DNA of 64,000 nucleotides from Nematostella vectensis (Eukaryota; Cnidaria; Anthozoa; Actiniaria; Edwardsiidae): the NCBI RefSeq assembly GCF_932526225.1, contig NC_064047.1, forward strand, positions 14,419,121 through 14,483,120, given 5' to 3'. The notes under the pieces are model-generated. The model was not told the DNA's origin. It did not search any database and saw only the letters and a program-made list of their open reading frames with translations. Below are positions 22,621 through 32,966 of this stretch, one piece after another; the stretch's first letter is position 1, and each line of letters starts with the position of its first letter. The position numbers were made by a program, and so were the translations under genes.

Positions 22621-22825
22621 ACTAAAAAACAAACTTATGGAGAAATACCTGCTCCCACCTGGCATGGTAGTTGGTGTGCTGGCAATACCTAGCAATGAAA
22701 ATATGTTTCTTCTCCCTTCCCTCCATTGAGCTCAAGGCCAAAACCATACTTCTTTTGTGTGGAAAGGAACAATGTGCCCAAGGGTCCATGAAGTTGGAGG
22801 AAAACCAATGCAAATAATGCTAGCT

Positions 22826-24430
22826 CTAATATATTTCTTGCTTCCTTACCTCATCTGCGGTCACATTTATCCTGCAAAAAATAGCAACACAATCTCGGAG
22901 CTTCAAACAAATATATGCTAAAGTATGAAGAGTGACTTCACTTCTAGAACCCTGAGGAGGAAAGGGTGCAACAATAGCTATTAGCAACAAGCAAGAAATT
23001 CTTGCTCTCTTTGCCTGTAAGGCGATACCAAACTTCTTATCTTTACCTCTAGTCTTGACAAACCAGAGCTCTACTTTCTTTGCCAAACGACTTAGATGAC
23101 ATTCACTTCTTAAAACCTTGACATACTTGGCCAATGGGGTAGTGGAAGGGAGCTGAGAAAAGGAAAAAGAAGCATTTTGAACATTGGTTAAGTTTACAAC
23201 TTCATTAACAAGATGGCGATGGGCAAGTGCACGTGCATTGTTCCTCAAATGAAGAGGTTCTACATAATCGATAAGCTGCCCTACTCTCGGTACAAATTCC
23301 TGCCCTCTTTTTGTTTTGCTATGAAGGAAGTTATCTTGGCACGGTTAGTTTTTGACGGTTAGTTTTTGAAAAATGTGTCGCAGCATTGCTTAGCACCCCA
23401 CCTCAAAAGCAAAGCAAATTCATGTCATTAGGGAGCTCAGCAAAAGAAAATTTGACATCAACGGCTGCACCATTGTGTTCTATTGGAAAGGCTTTTTTTT
23501 TTTCAATGTCTGCTATCTCTACCATTAGTCTTTTTACATACCGTTGCACTGGAATACATTCTTCAGAGCAGTTTGCCCAAAACAGTAAGAAGTTTTCATT
23601 ACTGCTCAGAACTCTCTTACCAATATTAAGAAAAGAAATTAACCAAGAACACGCCACATCATCCTTCCCAATAGGGACACGATCTCCACCAATGGCTACT
23701 TTGGGAGATAAACTCCTTTCCATACCAGCTCAGCTGGAGGGAATTTTAGTCTGAAAGATAAAACATTGCACGGCAAACAAGAATCTTCTTCAAATCCCTA
23801 TAACTCCCTCTTACCTTGCTGTGTTTTGGCAAGTCCTCACAAAGAGTATCGTAAACAGAATGTAAAGTACCCATAGGGATTGATTTCACATAAGGCGTTA
23901 CCTTATTGTAAGGAACTACTCGAGGAATGGGTAGATGTGTGATGGTAATGCGCTGCTCCACCTGCTAGTATGACTACGTTTATAGGCCTCAGCTCGGTAC
24001 CTCTTCATATACTGTTTCTTTCCTGTGACCCCAGAGCTATAATAAACAGAAATGCTCCGTTCCATATTTTCCTGTGATTTCTTAAATAACTTAATTCCCT
24101 CTTTAAATAAACTAGGTAAAACTTTTGACTTCATTTTAAAACAACCTGAGGTTACTTCCTGAAGTACTTTCGCACTACATGCCTGAATTGCTGTATCAGC
24201 AAGGCCAACTTGTGTAGCGAGAGATTCTGCACCAACACCGCCATGGACTTTGCATTCGCTACTAACTCCTTCCTACGTCTACAACTAACAGAGGAACTGG
24301 TTGTGAGCTTTCCATTTCTGTATAACGTAAGTTTTCTCTCTCTCTTCTTGATGGCTCTCTCCAATCTTGCTTCTTTCCTCGTTCTAAACCCCAACTCTTC
24401 CTCTGACTCTGTCTTGTTCTGCTACCTGGA
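22826..24430 (-). pseudogene. Decayed intron-bearing gene of an uncharacterised, transposase-like family
   Basis: Minus-strand protein-like blocks follow one another in changing frames. They are a basic region (24394-24160), a block starting KSKVLPSLFKEGIKLF (24134-23960), a block with YNKVTPYVKSIPMGTLHS (to about 23815), a VAIGGDRVPIGKDD block (23690-23405) and a block from VEPLHLRNNARALAHRHLVN leftwards (about 23270-22830). A clean 64-bp intron (23751-23814, CAAG/GTAAGAGG...TTTCAG) separates two blocks. Right after it a frameshift in IPPAELVWKG kills the frame. The GGDR and EPLHLRNN boxes recall an unnamed multi-copy cnidarian family. A DDE-type transposase is possible but unproven. Confidence 0.5.
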
Positions 24431-24439
24431 AAATAAAAA

Positions 24440-25094
24440 AATAAGTGTTAAAAAATTTATAAGGAAAATACTGGATGTGTACAGTTATGGTGCCCTACTA
24501 CTTCATTAAAATTTCGTCTAGTCAATTGGTGTTACGTATTATCAAGGGGGATTTCATTTAAATTAAAAATACAGCCAGTGCTCAATGAAAGTATTTTTTT
24601 TAGTATTTTCTAAGCTATTTTCTCCTACACACAAGTGCTGAGAAAAAAGCAAATTAAGGACTGCAGCGGCCTCTTACACTGTGTACTTACTGTAGCATCT
24701 TTACACTACATTCCTCTCTAATCGCTCGAGCGCGACTCTCTTTCTCTTGAGTTTTTTCTTTTTTTGCGCTTAACTGGCTTCCACTTCCTTTAACTCCTGG
24801 TCAACTTTCTGTATGTCCCTGTTTGCTAATACTCTCTTTTTTCTAGCTTCTTTTGATTTTTTTCATAAATGGTTAAATCGCTGGTTGCTAGGCTTTATTT
24901 ATTAAAGTATAAAAACATTCGACAACTCAGCTGGTTTCAGTCATCAACTTCAGGAACGGCATACACGAACATGCCTGCCTGTCATTCATGGCGGTCAAGC
25001 CCTATAATTGGCAGTTTTCAGCCCTTGGATCTGGTGCGAATCAAAGCAAAAATCAGAAAATTAAAATCATAGCATTTCGGTTCGTTTATTAAAT
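24440..25094. other. Intergenic, no gene seen
   Basis: AT-rich sequence between the transposase-like pseudogene and the TIR element. Nothing else could be supported. Confidence 0.5.
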
Positions 25095-25098
25095 ATTT

Positions 25099-25147
25099 AA
25101 GTAGTAGGGTAGGTATGGAATTAGCAGTATTTTTGCGGAGGAATACT
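25099..25147 (+). repeat. Left terminal inverted repeat, 49 bp
   Basis: Exact reverse complement of 27564-27612. Homology stops at 25148. Confidence 0.95.
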
Positions 25148-25183
25148 AATTTTGCGGAAGAATACATTATCTTGCGTTCAGTT

Positions 25184-25395
25184 CCGACGGCCAATCATAG
25201 ACGGTTATTCTATCCCGACGGCCGTCGCATTTATTCTATTCCGACGGCCGTCGTACAACGGCTATTCAGTTCCGACGGCCGTCACATCTTTTCTATTCTA
25301 TTCTATTCCGACGGCTATTCAGTTCCGACGGCCGTCACATCTATTCTATTCCGACGGCTATTCAGTTCCGACGGCCGTCGCATCTATTCTATTCA
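25184..25395. repeat. Cluster of palindromic CGACGGCCGTCG repeats
   Basis: TTCCGACGGC recurs eight times in about 210 bp, usually continuing to the self-complementary CGACGGCCGTCG or its close variant, with TATTCTATT spacers. It lies just inside the left inverted repeat. Confidence 0.85.
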
Positions 25396-26224
25396 GCCGG
25401 TGAACGTTAAACATAACCTGCCTATATTACTAACAAACGTGGTGTCTCAAATCACAGTTAGACTCAAAGAAAATTGCCACGAAAAAAAAATCTCTGATTG
25501 AATGATAGGAAAAGCGATGCAACGAAGTGGAGGAAGTAGAGAAAAAAGAAGATGCTGAATATATTGACGCAAAAACGCTTGTTTTCTATTTGATAAAGAT
25601 GTGTTATTTATTGTCTTAATAAATTTAGCCCGTCTTTTTGTTTACGGTCTTGTCATCTCAGTATTTGATCTTGTTATGCTAATACATGGTGCTCGATCGT
25701 GGTTCACGGAAAGAGCGTAAAAAATCGTACGATCGCAACTGAATACCTGTTGGAATAGAAAACCTTCCGAATTGAATAAATAATTACCATTTCGAATTTT
25801 AATACCCATAAAAAAATGTTTCTTTAGTGCAATGTTTCTTTTACTTCTTTTGTAATTCTACAAAGAAAGTAAACAGTTTGGTTAAACTACTTTATTACAA
25901 CAACGCTCATCATACAAATTAAAAAGGTTAATACAAAAATAAACCTATACATAAACTAGAGTACCTGATATAGGGTACCCATATTTAGAGCTCTAGGCTA
26001 TCATAAAGTTAATGTACTTTGATTATGGTATTTATCGCCTGGCTTTCTAAAGGACTCTTCTACAGGCTCTTTTTGTTCTCTTTTGTTTACATGTCTATTG
26101 AATATATGCTGTCAAATCATGCAGTATGTTAATTCACTCTAGATTACATAAAGTTATTCTTTGAAACGGCTTTTTCCTTTTTTTCCCCGGTCAAAAAGTT
26201 CAACTAGGATTGTAAAATGGTTTA

Positions 26225-27290
26225 TTCCAAGTTGAGACATCTGCTTGCTGAGGAATCGGCTGCTCCCTGAACATCTTTGACAGCAGGAATTTTCTCTTAT
26301 TTATCGCCGATTCTGTCGCTTCACTCCAGTCAAACCCGTCGTTGTCCACGAGATTTGTTTTGCGTATCAAAGATTTTCTTGAAAGTTGGATTCTTCCGTA
26401 AAGTACGCATCCACTTTAGATGTTCAAAAAGAACTTTTCTTAGCTCTTTTCGATAGTGGGGAACAAGGTCATTCGTTGCTTTGGCTTCAGCTACCTCTTC
26501 AGAGTTGCCGCGCTGCTCATACTTTGCAACAAGTTCTTTCCAATGACCATGGAAGCGATCCATTGATTCAGCTTGGAGACGATCCTAGACATTTGGGATA
26601 GTATCATCTATACTTTCGTCTGATGAAGAGTCTTCATTCGTAGTATGATCGGATTGGGAAGATTCGCTATCCGAATAATCTTCAAATGTTTCTGTCGATA
26701 CGTTTGAATCTTCATCCGAGTAATTTCTAATAGATCCCATACTGCTAGCGTTACCTTTACGCTATGGCGTCAAGAGTAGAATGAGGATTGGGTAGTCCTT
26801 CCGGTGCTGTTATACTTTTGTTGGAGTACGTTTAAGCTCAAAGTTGTCTTATTGTAAAACGAATTCTTTTTCTTTTTTTGTGTGTGTGTGTTTATGTTAA
26901 TCCACTATACATTATGTTAATCCACTATACCTCACTTTTACAAATTCCAGCTAGGCTCTTAGAAGTAATTAGGGTGGGTGACCCTCAGTTACGGTGTTGT
27001 ACTTGGTCCTTTTTAAAGGTCATATATTTTTTAGTGTTTGCTTGAGGTTCAACAAATCTCACTTTAGGTTGAAGTCTGGCCTCTTGTAGGTACTTTCTTC
27101 GCTGTGTACATTCTAAAAGATGTACATCTGCCAGATGGTTTGCTAGTCGAACTAGCTGTTTTGCTCCGCAATTCGGGAAGGTGCAATTTTTGCAATAACG
27201 CCTCACCATGCTTTCGACGAGGTGGCTTGATAAGAGTGAAGTCTTGTCTTAATGTAGGATGTTTTTTAATCATTTTTCTCTTTTGTTTTA
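26225..27290 (-). pseudogene. Zinc-finger gene carried by the TIR element, broken
   Basis: On the minus strand, a basic lead (TLRQDFTLIKPPRRKHG, about 27260) is followed in another frame by a Cys/His finger (CTFPNCG...LANHLADVH) with KYLQEARLQPKVRFVEPQ (27209-26990). An ATG at 26740 then opens an acidic Ser/Asp/Glu-rich stretch, broken by TAG at 26585-26587. Next comes a conserved-looking block (HWKELVAKYEQRG, NDLVPHYRKELRKVLFEHL, 26560-26360), and after a frameshift SAINKRKFLLSKMFREQPIP (about 26290). This matches an uncharacterised cnidarian protein layout as I remember it. No catalytic triad is visible, so it may be a DNA-binding accessory and not the transposase. Confidence 0.55.
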
Positions 27291-27374
27291 GATTTTGTAT
27301 TTGTGTCGGTGTGAGACATGGGTAAAATCATGAAAGAATTGCCCTATTGGTGAAACAACCTTTTAGGTAATGTG

Positions 27375-27520
27375 TCCCTGTTGACCTTTTGGCCCCATTG
27401 TCCTGTCTTTTGGCCCTTTTGTCCTGTTTTTGTCCCGTCTGTCCTGTTTTTGGCCCTTTTGTTCTGTCTTTTGGCCTTTATAGCTTGATTTTGTCCCTGT
27501 GTGTCCCTAATTTGGAGCTA
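27375..27520. repeat. ~20-bp tandem repeat next to right inverted repeat
   Basis: About five decayed copies of GTCCTGTCTTTTGGCCCTTTT. Confidence 0.75.
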
Positions 27521-27563
27521 TATGGATTAATTTTTTTAGATAGAACCAGGCTATAAAGGCCAA

Positions 27564-27612
27564 AGTATTCCTCCGCAAAAATACTGCTAATTCCATACCT
27601 ACCCTACTACTT
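27564..27612 (-). repeat. Right terminal inverted repeat, 49 bp
   Basis: Exact reverse complement of 25099-25147. Confidence 0.95.
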
Positions 27613-28178
27613 ATTTACGTAGATGTATTTCTTTTTATGTTTATGGCATGTCAGAAATAAATCAAGGCTTAAAATAAGCCTTCCAGTCGGTTTTATCGAA
27701 TTTTATGTAACAACAGGCGAATAAATGCGTTCTCGTAAAAGAAATTACCTGCGAACTGCCGCCATGTTTGGTACCAGAGTGAAGGTCTTGCCGAGGAGAA
27801 GGTTTTCCCGCCTTCCGATTTGTTGTCGACGATCGCCGAACGATAGCCCGAAAGAAAGTTAGTCACCATTCTCACTAAAAGCGTCCAATATGGCGACTGA
27901 CACGATTCAGAGGGGGAATTTGGGGGTGGTACATGACCTGCGTGCCGGCTCCACCCAAAAAATCGTCGCCCGTTCGGCGGCTTCAATGAGTGCGTCCGTA
28001 TAAAGAGATAATTTTATTTGTATAGTATATATGGATCTTTTAACAGCACCCCAGCCGACATAGAGGTCGTGAGGCGTCATATGAGTCTTATCAGGAGAAG
28101 GTACGTGATATTACGTTTTAATACACTTCGCTTAAACGAACATAAACTAGCTTACCGATCCGGTACGAGTGCTGTCGT

Positions 28179-28202
28179 TGTAATAGGGGACTTGCGCTAA
28201 GA
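28179..28202 (+). repeat. 24-bp sequence repeated inverted at 44329-44352
   Basis: TGTAATAGGGGACTTGCGCT plus AAGA is the exact reverse complement of 44329-44352. Neighbouring bases do not match. Confidence 0.85.
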
Positions 28203-28219
28203 CAAAATAAACCCCAGAA

Positions 28220-28556
28220 ATGGCTCCGGCCTTCACGCCAGACAAGGACGAAAATATAAAACCTTTCTGGCAGATTGGTAAGCGCTGAAAAATTTGTTTT
28301 GTTTTTGTTTTTGTTTCGTTATTTTGCCGTAAAAACAATGACAGAGTAGAACCTATTTCTTGATACAATAATCTGTTTTGCAGTAAAAGCATTAACTTTG
28401 TCTCAGTTTATTTCAATTCCTCCTACAAATCTGAGAAACAGTTCTCTGCAGGTATATTTTAGTCAACATTTGGATGGAGTTGCGTTCATAACCACAATAG
28501 TGTTCTTTTTTTGTTGTATGTTACAGCAGCCTCAACAGTAAGAAGGAAAAATCAGG
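28220..28556 (+). CDS. Candidate first two exons of an unidentified host gene
   Basis: The ATG at 28220 (AGAAATGGC) opens a 58-nt exon reading MAPAFTPDKDENIKPFWQI, with donor TTG/GTAAGC at 28278. A T-rich acceptor precedes 28527, and the 30-nt second exon (28527-28556) continues in phase with ASTVRRKNQ and ends CAGG/GTATGT. Both junctions keep the frame. Downstream exons are not found; the next 4 kb is satellite and LINE. The protein is not recognised, and the call rests on splice-site and phase agreement alone. Confidence 0.4.
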
Positions 28557-28639
28557 GTATGTAAAATCTTTGATTAGTCTGGAAATATTTTGTAAATAGT
28601 ATGTAAATTCAGTCCTGGCTAAATAATGTTTGAATCCTA

Positions 28640-28871
28640 TTTGTGTAAATATCTAGCGAATATCTCGCAAATAATATGTAAATCTTGATTGCAAAGGGCT
28701 TGAAATATCTTTGTAAATCATAGAAGACGACTGGAAATATCTTGTAGATAGCGTGTAAATATTCCACGAGGGCCTGGAAATATCTTGTAAATAGCGTGTA
28801 AATATTCCACGAGGGCCTGGAAATATCTTGTAAATAGTATGTAAATATTCCACGAGGGCCTGGAAATATCT
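28640..28871. repeat. 43-bp satellite, left part
   Basis: Units read CCTGGAAATATCTTGTAAAT then AGTATGTAAATATTCCACGAGGG. About five copies are present, with the last three (from 28733) very similar. The array is cut by a LINE at 28872 and resumes at 32193. Confidence 0.88.
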
Positions 28872-31800
28872 TTTATTTTTATTTATTTAACTTCGTCCAC
28901 TATAAATTAATTAAATTACACAAAAGTACAAATAGTAGACTGGGACACCACAAACAGCATAACCAATTACTGTGGGCCCAATGTTACGAGTTACAAAACA
29001 AAAGTAAGACAGAGAACTAAAAGCTAATTGACAAGTCAACATTATTGAAAGCTAAAAACAACATGAAATGGCTGTGTCGAGCAGACGAGATTTGTGACAC
29101 TTGATGCAAATTGTCTTGAACGACCTTGGATCATCTACGTTATAGGAAATGGTCAGCGCTCGGCTGTAATATTGTAAAAGCAGGCACTTAAACTGATTTA
29201 AACTTAGGCTCTTTAGTCGGAAATGATCAGGCAAAGTGTTCCAGGTGCGCGAGGCACGGACGAGAGTTTTGAAAGCAAGATGTTCTACACCTGGGAGGAC
29301 GAAAACTTAGTACATTTGGATTAACAGTAGATCTAGTGGTTCTGACTGGTTCAATACAAGTAGGGAGGCATTCCTGAGATATAAAAACAAGGCCACTAAT
29401 GGCTTTATAGAAAAAAACTAGATCTGAGTACTCGTGCCAATAGCACAGTGGCAACAAGTTAGTAGGGAGAAGGCGTTCAGTGTATCTCTCTGTGCAAAGG
29501 AACGGAAGGCTTAGCATATATTTGGTGGTTCTTCTTTGCACTCTTTCTAACTTTTCTATAAGTTTAACTGATTGTGGGATCCAGACCTGGGTAGCATAAC
29601 CCAAGGCTGGACGCACCACCGCCAAATAATGGGTGCGGCGAGTTCGTATGCAGCCGAAGTCCACGGTGTTTCTGCGCAGAAAGCCCAACAACTTCGCGCA
29701 ACTCTCTGTGACGTGCTTTGACCACGTAAGGTCGCTGGCGACACAGACCCCCAGATCTTTCTCGTGAGAGGAGACTGTTAGCAGCGACCCGTTCAGATGG
29801 TATGGGACTTCGATGGGGTGGGACTTCCGTGTGACACTGACACTTGCACTTGTCCTGGTTGAACATTAGGCCAGATGTTTTTGACCAGTTTTCCAGGCTG
29901 CTGAGATCTTGGAGATGGAGTAGGGCGGCGTCTGAATCCGAGTTCACGCACTTTACTAGCTTTGTGTCGTCTGCGAAGCACGCAACTTTTGAGTTGTGCA
30001 CGACATCTGGCAGGTCATTTGCATAGAGCAAGAATATTATGGGCCCCAGTAGGCTACCTTGTGGGACGCCGGACGTAACTGATGCCTCGGATGACGTGCA
30101 GCCAAGAACTATTACCCGTTGTCTTCTGTTGCTCAAGTAAGAATGGAACCAGCAAAGAAGTGAACCAGAAATGCCGAAACTGTGCTCCAGTTTGTAGAGA
30201 AGTGCGGCATGGTCCACCTTGTCGAATACTTTCGACATGTCCATGTAGATGACGTCCGTTTGTTTCCCGTTATCCAACAAAGAGCCGATATGGTGCAATA
30301 CCTCAAGTAGCTGGGTGGTACAAGATTTTCCAGGCAGGAATCCGTGCTGAACGTTGTTAATCAGAGTTGTTAAATGATCCCGTATGTTGGCGAGTACGCA
30401 GCGCTCGAGAACTTTGGATATGACTGGCAACAGAGAGATCGGGCGATAGTTCTCGACTTGTTGTTAATCCCCTTTTTTGTAGACTAGAATAATGTTAGCC
30501 AGTTTCCATTCATCAGGCACAACGCCGAGGCGAAGAGACAGATTGTAGAGGTGAGTGAGGGACGGAGCAAAGTTCTGATCCCTGATAGGGAAACGGATGC
30601 GCAAGCGCACTAGGACCAAACACAGATGAGAAACATCCGTTGAATAAGCTAGCAATTGAAGCAGGCGTGGATGCTAGGCGCGCTGGTTGGGTACTATTCT
30701 CAGCGCTTCCGACAGACATGATTCCTGGGAACCGAGAGTCTCTGCTTTTAAGTTTAAAGATGGACCAGAATCGTTTAGGATTCAGGCATAACTCATCGTC
30801 CAGAGAATTAAAAAAATCAGTTCGACTAGATCTTATCATCCTCTTGGCTTCGGCTCTTAATTCCTTAAATCTGTCTTTCAAGGCATCCGTAGGAGATTTC
30901 CTTAGCGTTTTCCGCACAGCCTCCTTTTTTCTCAGAGCGTGAATAATATCCACATTAATCCATGGTGGCGTCTTCCTCCCTTTGATCTTTTTGGTAGGTA
31001 TGTAATCATTCACAGCGGCGAGAAAAGTGTCTTTTCATTCCAGCCAGCTGGTGTTTACATCATTATGGTGTATAGTATTGGCTAGGTCAACTTTCTCTAA
31101 TGCGGAACGCAGACCTTCGAAGTCGCCTTTCTTATAGTCCAAAACGGTACCCACTTGCTTGGTTGGCGCCTTTTTAGAAGTTTCGAACTGGAAAACGATT
31201 GAGCCGTGGTCGGTAAAAAGGCCGCTTTCCGCTGGGCTTAGCACGTGGATGTCGTTGATTTGGTTTGGATCACTTGCGATGACTAGATCAAGCACATTGT
31301 CGCCTCTTATTGGGATTGTGTTAAGCTGTGTTAGAAAATAATCAGCTAATTGTTCGGCAAAGGCGGTTTCTTTAGCGCCTGTTGTATTCTCTTGTGACTC
31401 CCAAGAGATTTTTGGTAGGTTGAAGTCTCCGCAAATAAAAATAAACCTCTGATAAAAATATATCAAATTTATCAGACCAGTCATCCTCAGAGTCAGGTAC
31501 TCTATAGCAGCACCAGACCAGCAGTTTGGACTTAGATGCAGTAGTTAGTTCGACAGTGAACACTTCGAGATCTTGTATAGTGAAGTCGGTAACTTCGCGG
31601 CACGACTCAAAAGCTGTAGATTTGATTGCTAATAAAGTTCCACCAGCGCGGGTTTCACGATCACATCGGAAAATGTCGTACCCAACAGGAAGGATTTCAG
31701 CGCACTCGACGTAGTCCTTAGGCCATGTCTCCGTAACGAAGACAATGTCCGATTCCTCTGCGTAAACCAGCTCCTGGAAGCGACTGATGTTATTGACTTT

Positions 31801-32187
31801 TTTGCCGTCGACTTTGTTGACACTTTTGGGGCTTTGAGCATTAATAACTAGGCATAAAGCCGGCTGCCCTTTTCTTGAGAAAGGTTGTTGGCGTCGAGGT
31901 CCGGGATTAACGCAAATATCGCCACTGAGTATGAGACATATCAGTATGTGCGGGCTGCGGGTGAGGTGAAACCCAAGGATAGAAGATTGGTTTGGCGGGA
32001 AATTTGAATCGTGTTGATTACAACCATGAGTCCAAAACCAAATATTAGATAATCTCTCTTGGATTTCAGCTAGTCCAGGACTAATACGGATATTTGTTGA
32101 GGCATTGTTGACGTTTTGCCGAGGCAGCGAAGGGATGTAAAGGAGTGCAAGCCAAAATTGTACGGAACGGTCTGACAGCCGCCATGT
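28872..32187 (-). mobile_element. CR1-like LINE-2, 5'-truncated, inserted in the satellite
   Basis: The insert splits the 43-bp satellite. TATCT occurs at both borders (28867-28871 and 32188-32192), a plausible target duplication. Its 3' end on the minus strand is an A-rich AAATAAATAAAAATAAA tail, as expected for target-primed insertion. At 3.3 kb it lacks the leader region of a full element. Confidence 0.82.
29230..31930 (-). pseudogene. CR1-like LINE-2 endonuclease and reverse transcriptase, broken
   Basis: From right to left on the minus strand there is first a 2A-like GDICVNPGP (about 31920-31895). The endonuclease follows, with an INAQSPKSVNK start, VTETW, a FICGDFNLPKISW motif (about 31430) and TDHGSIVF. 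A linker (31013-30520) leads to the reverse transcriptase (30655-29830) with KKGD, NYRPISLLPVISK, MDMSKVFDKVDH, TSGVPQGSLLGPIIF and the catalytic CFADDTKL. The frame breaks at a TAA after KKGD (about 30465) and at several frameshifts, including near 31440, 30650 and 29820. The C-terminal part is in the frame of 29691-29227. Confidence 0.83.
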
Positions 32188-32192
32188 TATCT

Positions 32193-32550
32193 AGTATAGA
32201 TAAATAGTATGTAAATGTTCCACGAGGGCCTAGAAATATCTTGTAGATAGTATGTAAATATTCCACGAGGGCCTAGAAATATCTTGCAAATAGTGTGCAA
32301 ATCTTCCACGATGGCCTGGGAATATCTAGCAAATAGTGTGTAAATCTTCCACGATGGCCTGGGAATATCTTGCAAATAGTGTGTAAATCTTCCACGATGG
32401 CCTGGGAATATCTTGCAAATAGTGTGCAAATCTTCCACGATCGCCTGGGAATATCTAGTAAATGGTATGTAAATATTGAACGAGGGCCTGGAAATATCTA
32501 GTAGATAGTATGTAAATCTTCCAAGAGGGGCTGGAAATATCTTGTAGATT
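32193..32550. repeat. 43-bp satellite, right part
   Basis: Eight or so copies of the same unit as 28640-28871, here mostly with TTCCACGATGGCCTGGGAAT variants. It ends near 32550. Confidence 0.88.
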
Positions 32551-32551
32551 G

Positions 32552-32890
32552 ATGTAAAATATAGCTCCATTAAATGATTCAAAATATATTTTTTTTCATA
32601 ATTTCAACAATTTAAAAATATATCTAAAAATATTTAATTTTGAAAAATTGTCATATAATTAAAAAATATATATTAATTTCATAAATTCAAGTTACAATAA
32701 CCTTGAAGTACTGTTGACATATAGCAATATATTATATGCTTAGTAGATCGCACTATTTTCATAATTTCATATGCAATGTAAAATATAGCTCCATTAAATA
32801 ATTCAAAATATAATTTTTTTTCATAATTTCGACAGTTTTAAAATATATCTAAAAAAATATTTAAATTTGAAAAATTGTTCATATAATGTT
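32552..32890. repeat. Two copies of a ~112-bp AT-rich unit, ~224 bp apart
   Basis: TAAAATATAGCTCCATTAAA plus following bases at 32552-32663 recurs at 32776-32888 with few changes. Confidence 0.8.
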
Positions 32891-32966
32891 TCGCCAAAAA
32901 ACTTTCCCATCTTTCCTACAACTCCTGTGCAGCAACACGAGGAAAATTATAGTACATCAAGCACAT

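Larger units (their letters stand above)
25099..27612. mobile_element. DNA transposon with perfect 49-bp terminal inverted repeats
   Basis: 25099-25147 and 27564-27612 are exact reverse complements over 49 bp, starting AAGTAGTAGGGTAGGTATGG at the outer edge. ATTT flanks both sides (25095-25098, 27613-27616), consistent with a 4-bp target duplication. Inside are a palindromic repeat cluster next to the left end, a short tandem repeat next to the right end and one broken zinc-finger gene. I cannot place it in a superfamily. A 4-bp duplication would fit groups such as Sola or Ginger, but no transposase of those types is visible. Confidence 0.88.

Noticed and set aside
25115-25501. 128-codon ORF with RRLFSSDGRRIYSI repeats
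   Set aside because: It translates the palindromic subterminal repeat cluster and starts inside the inverted repeat.
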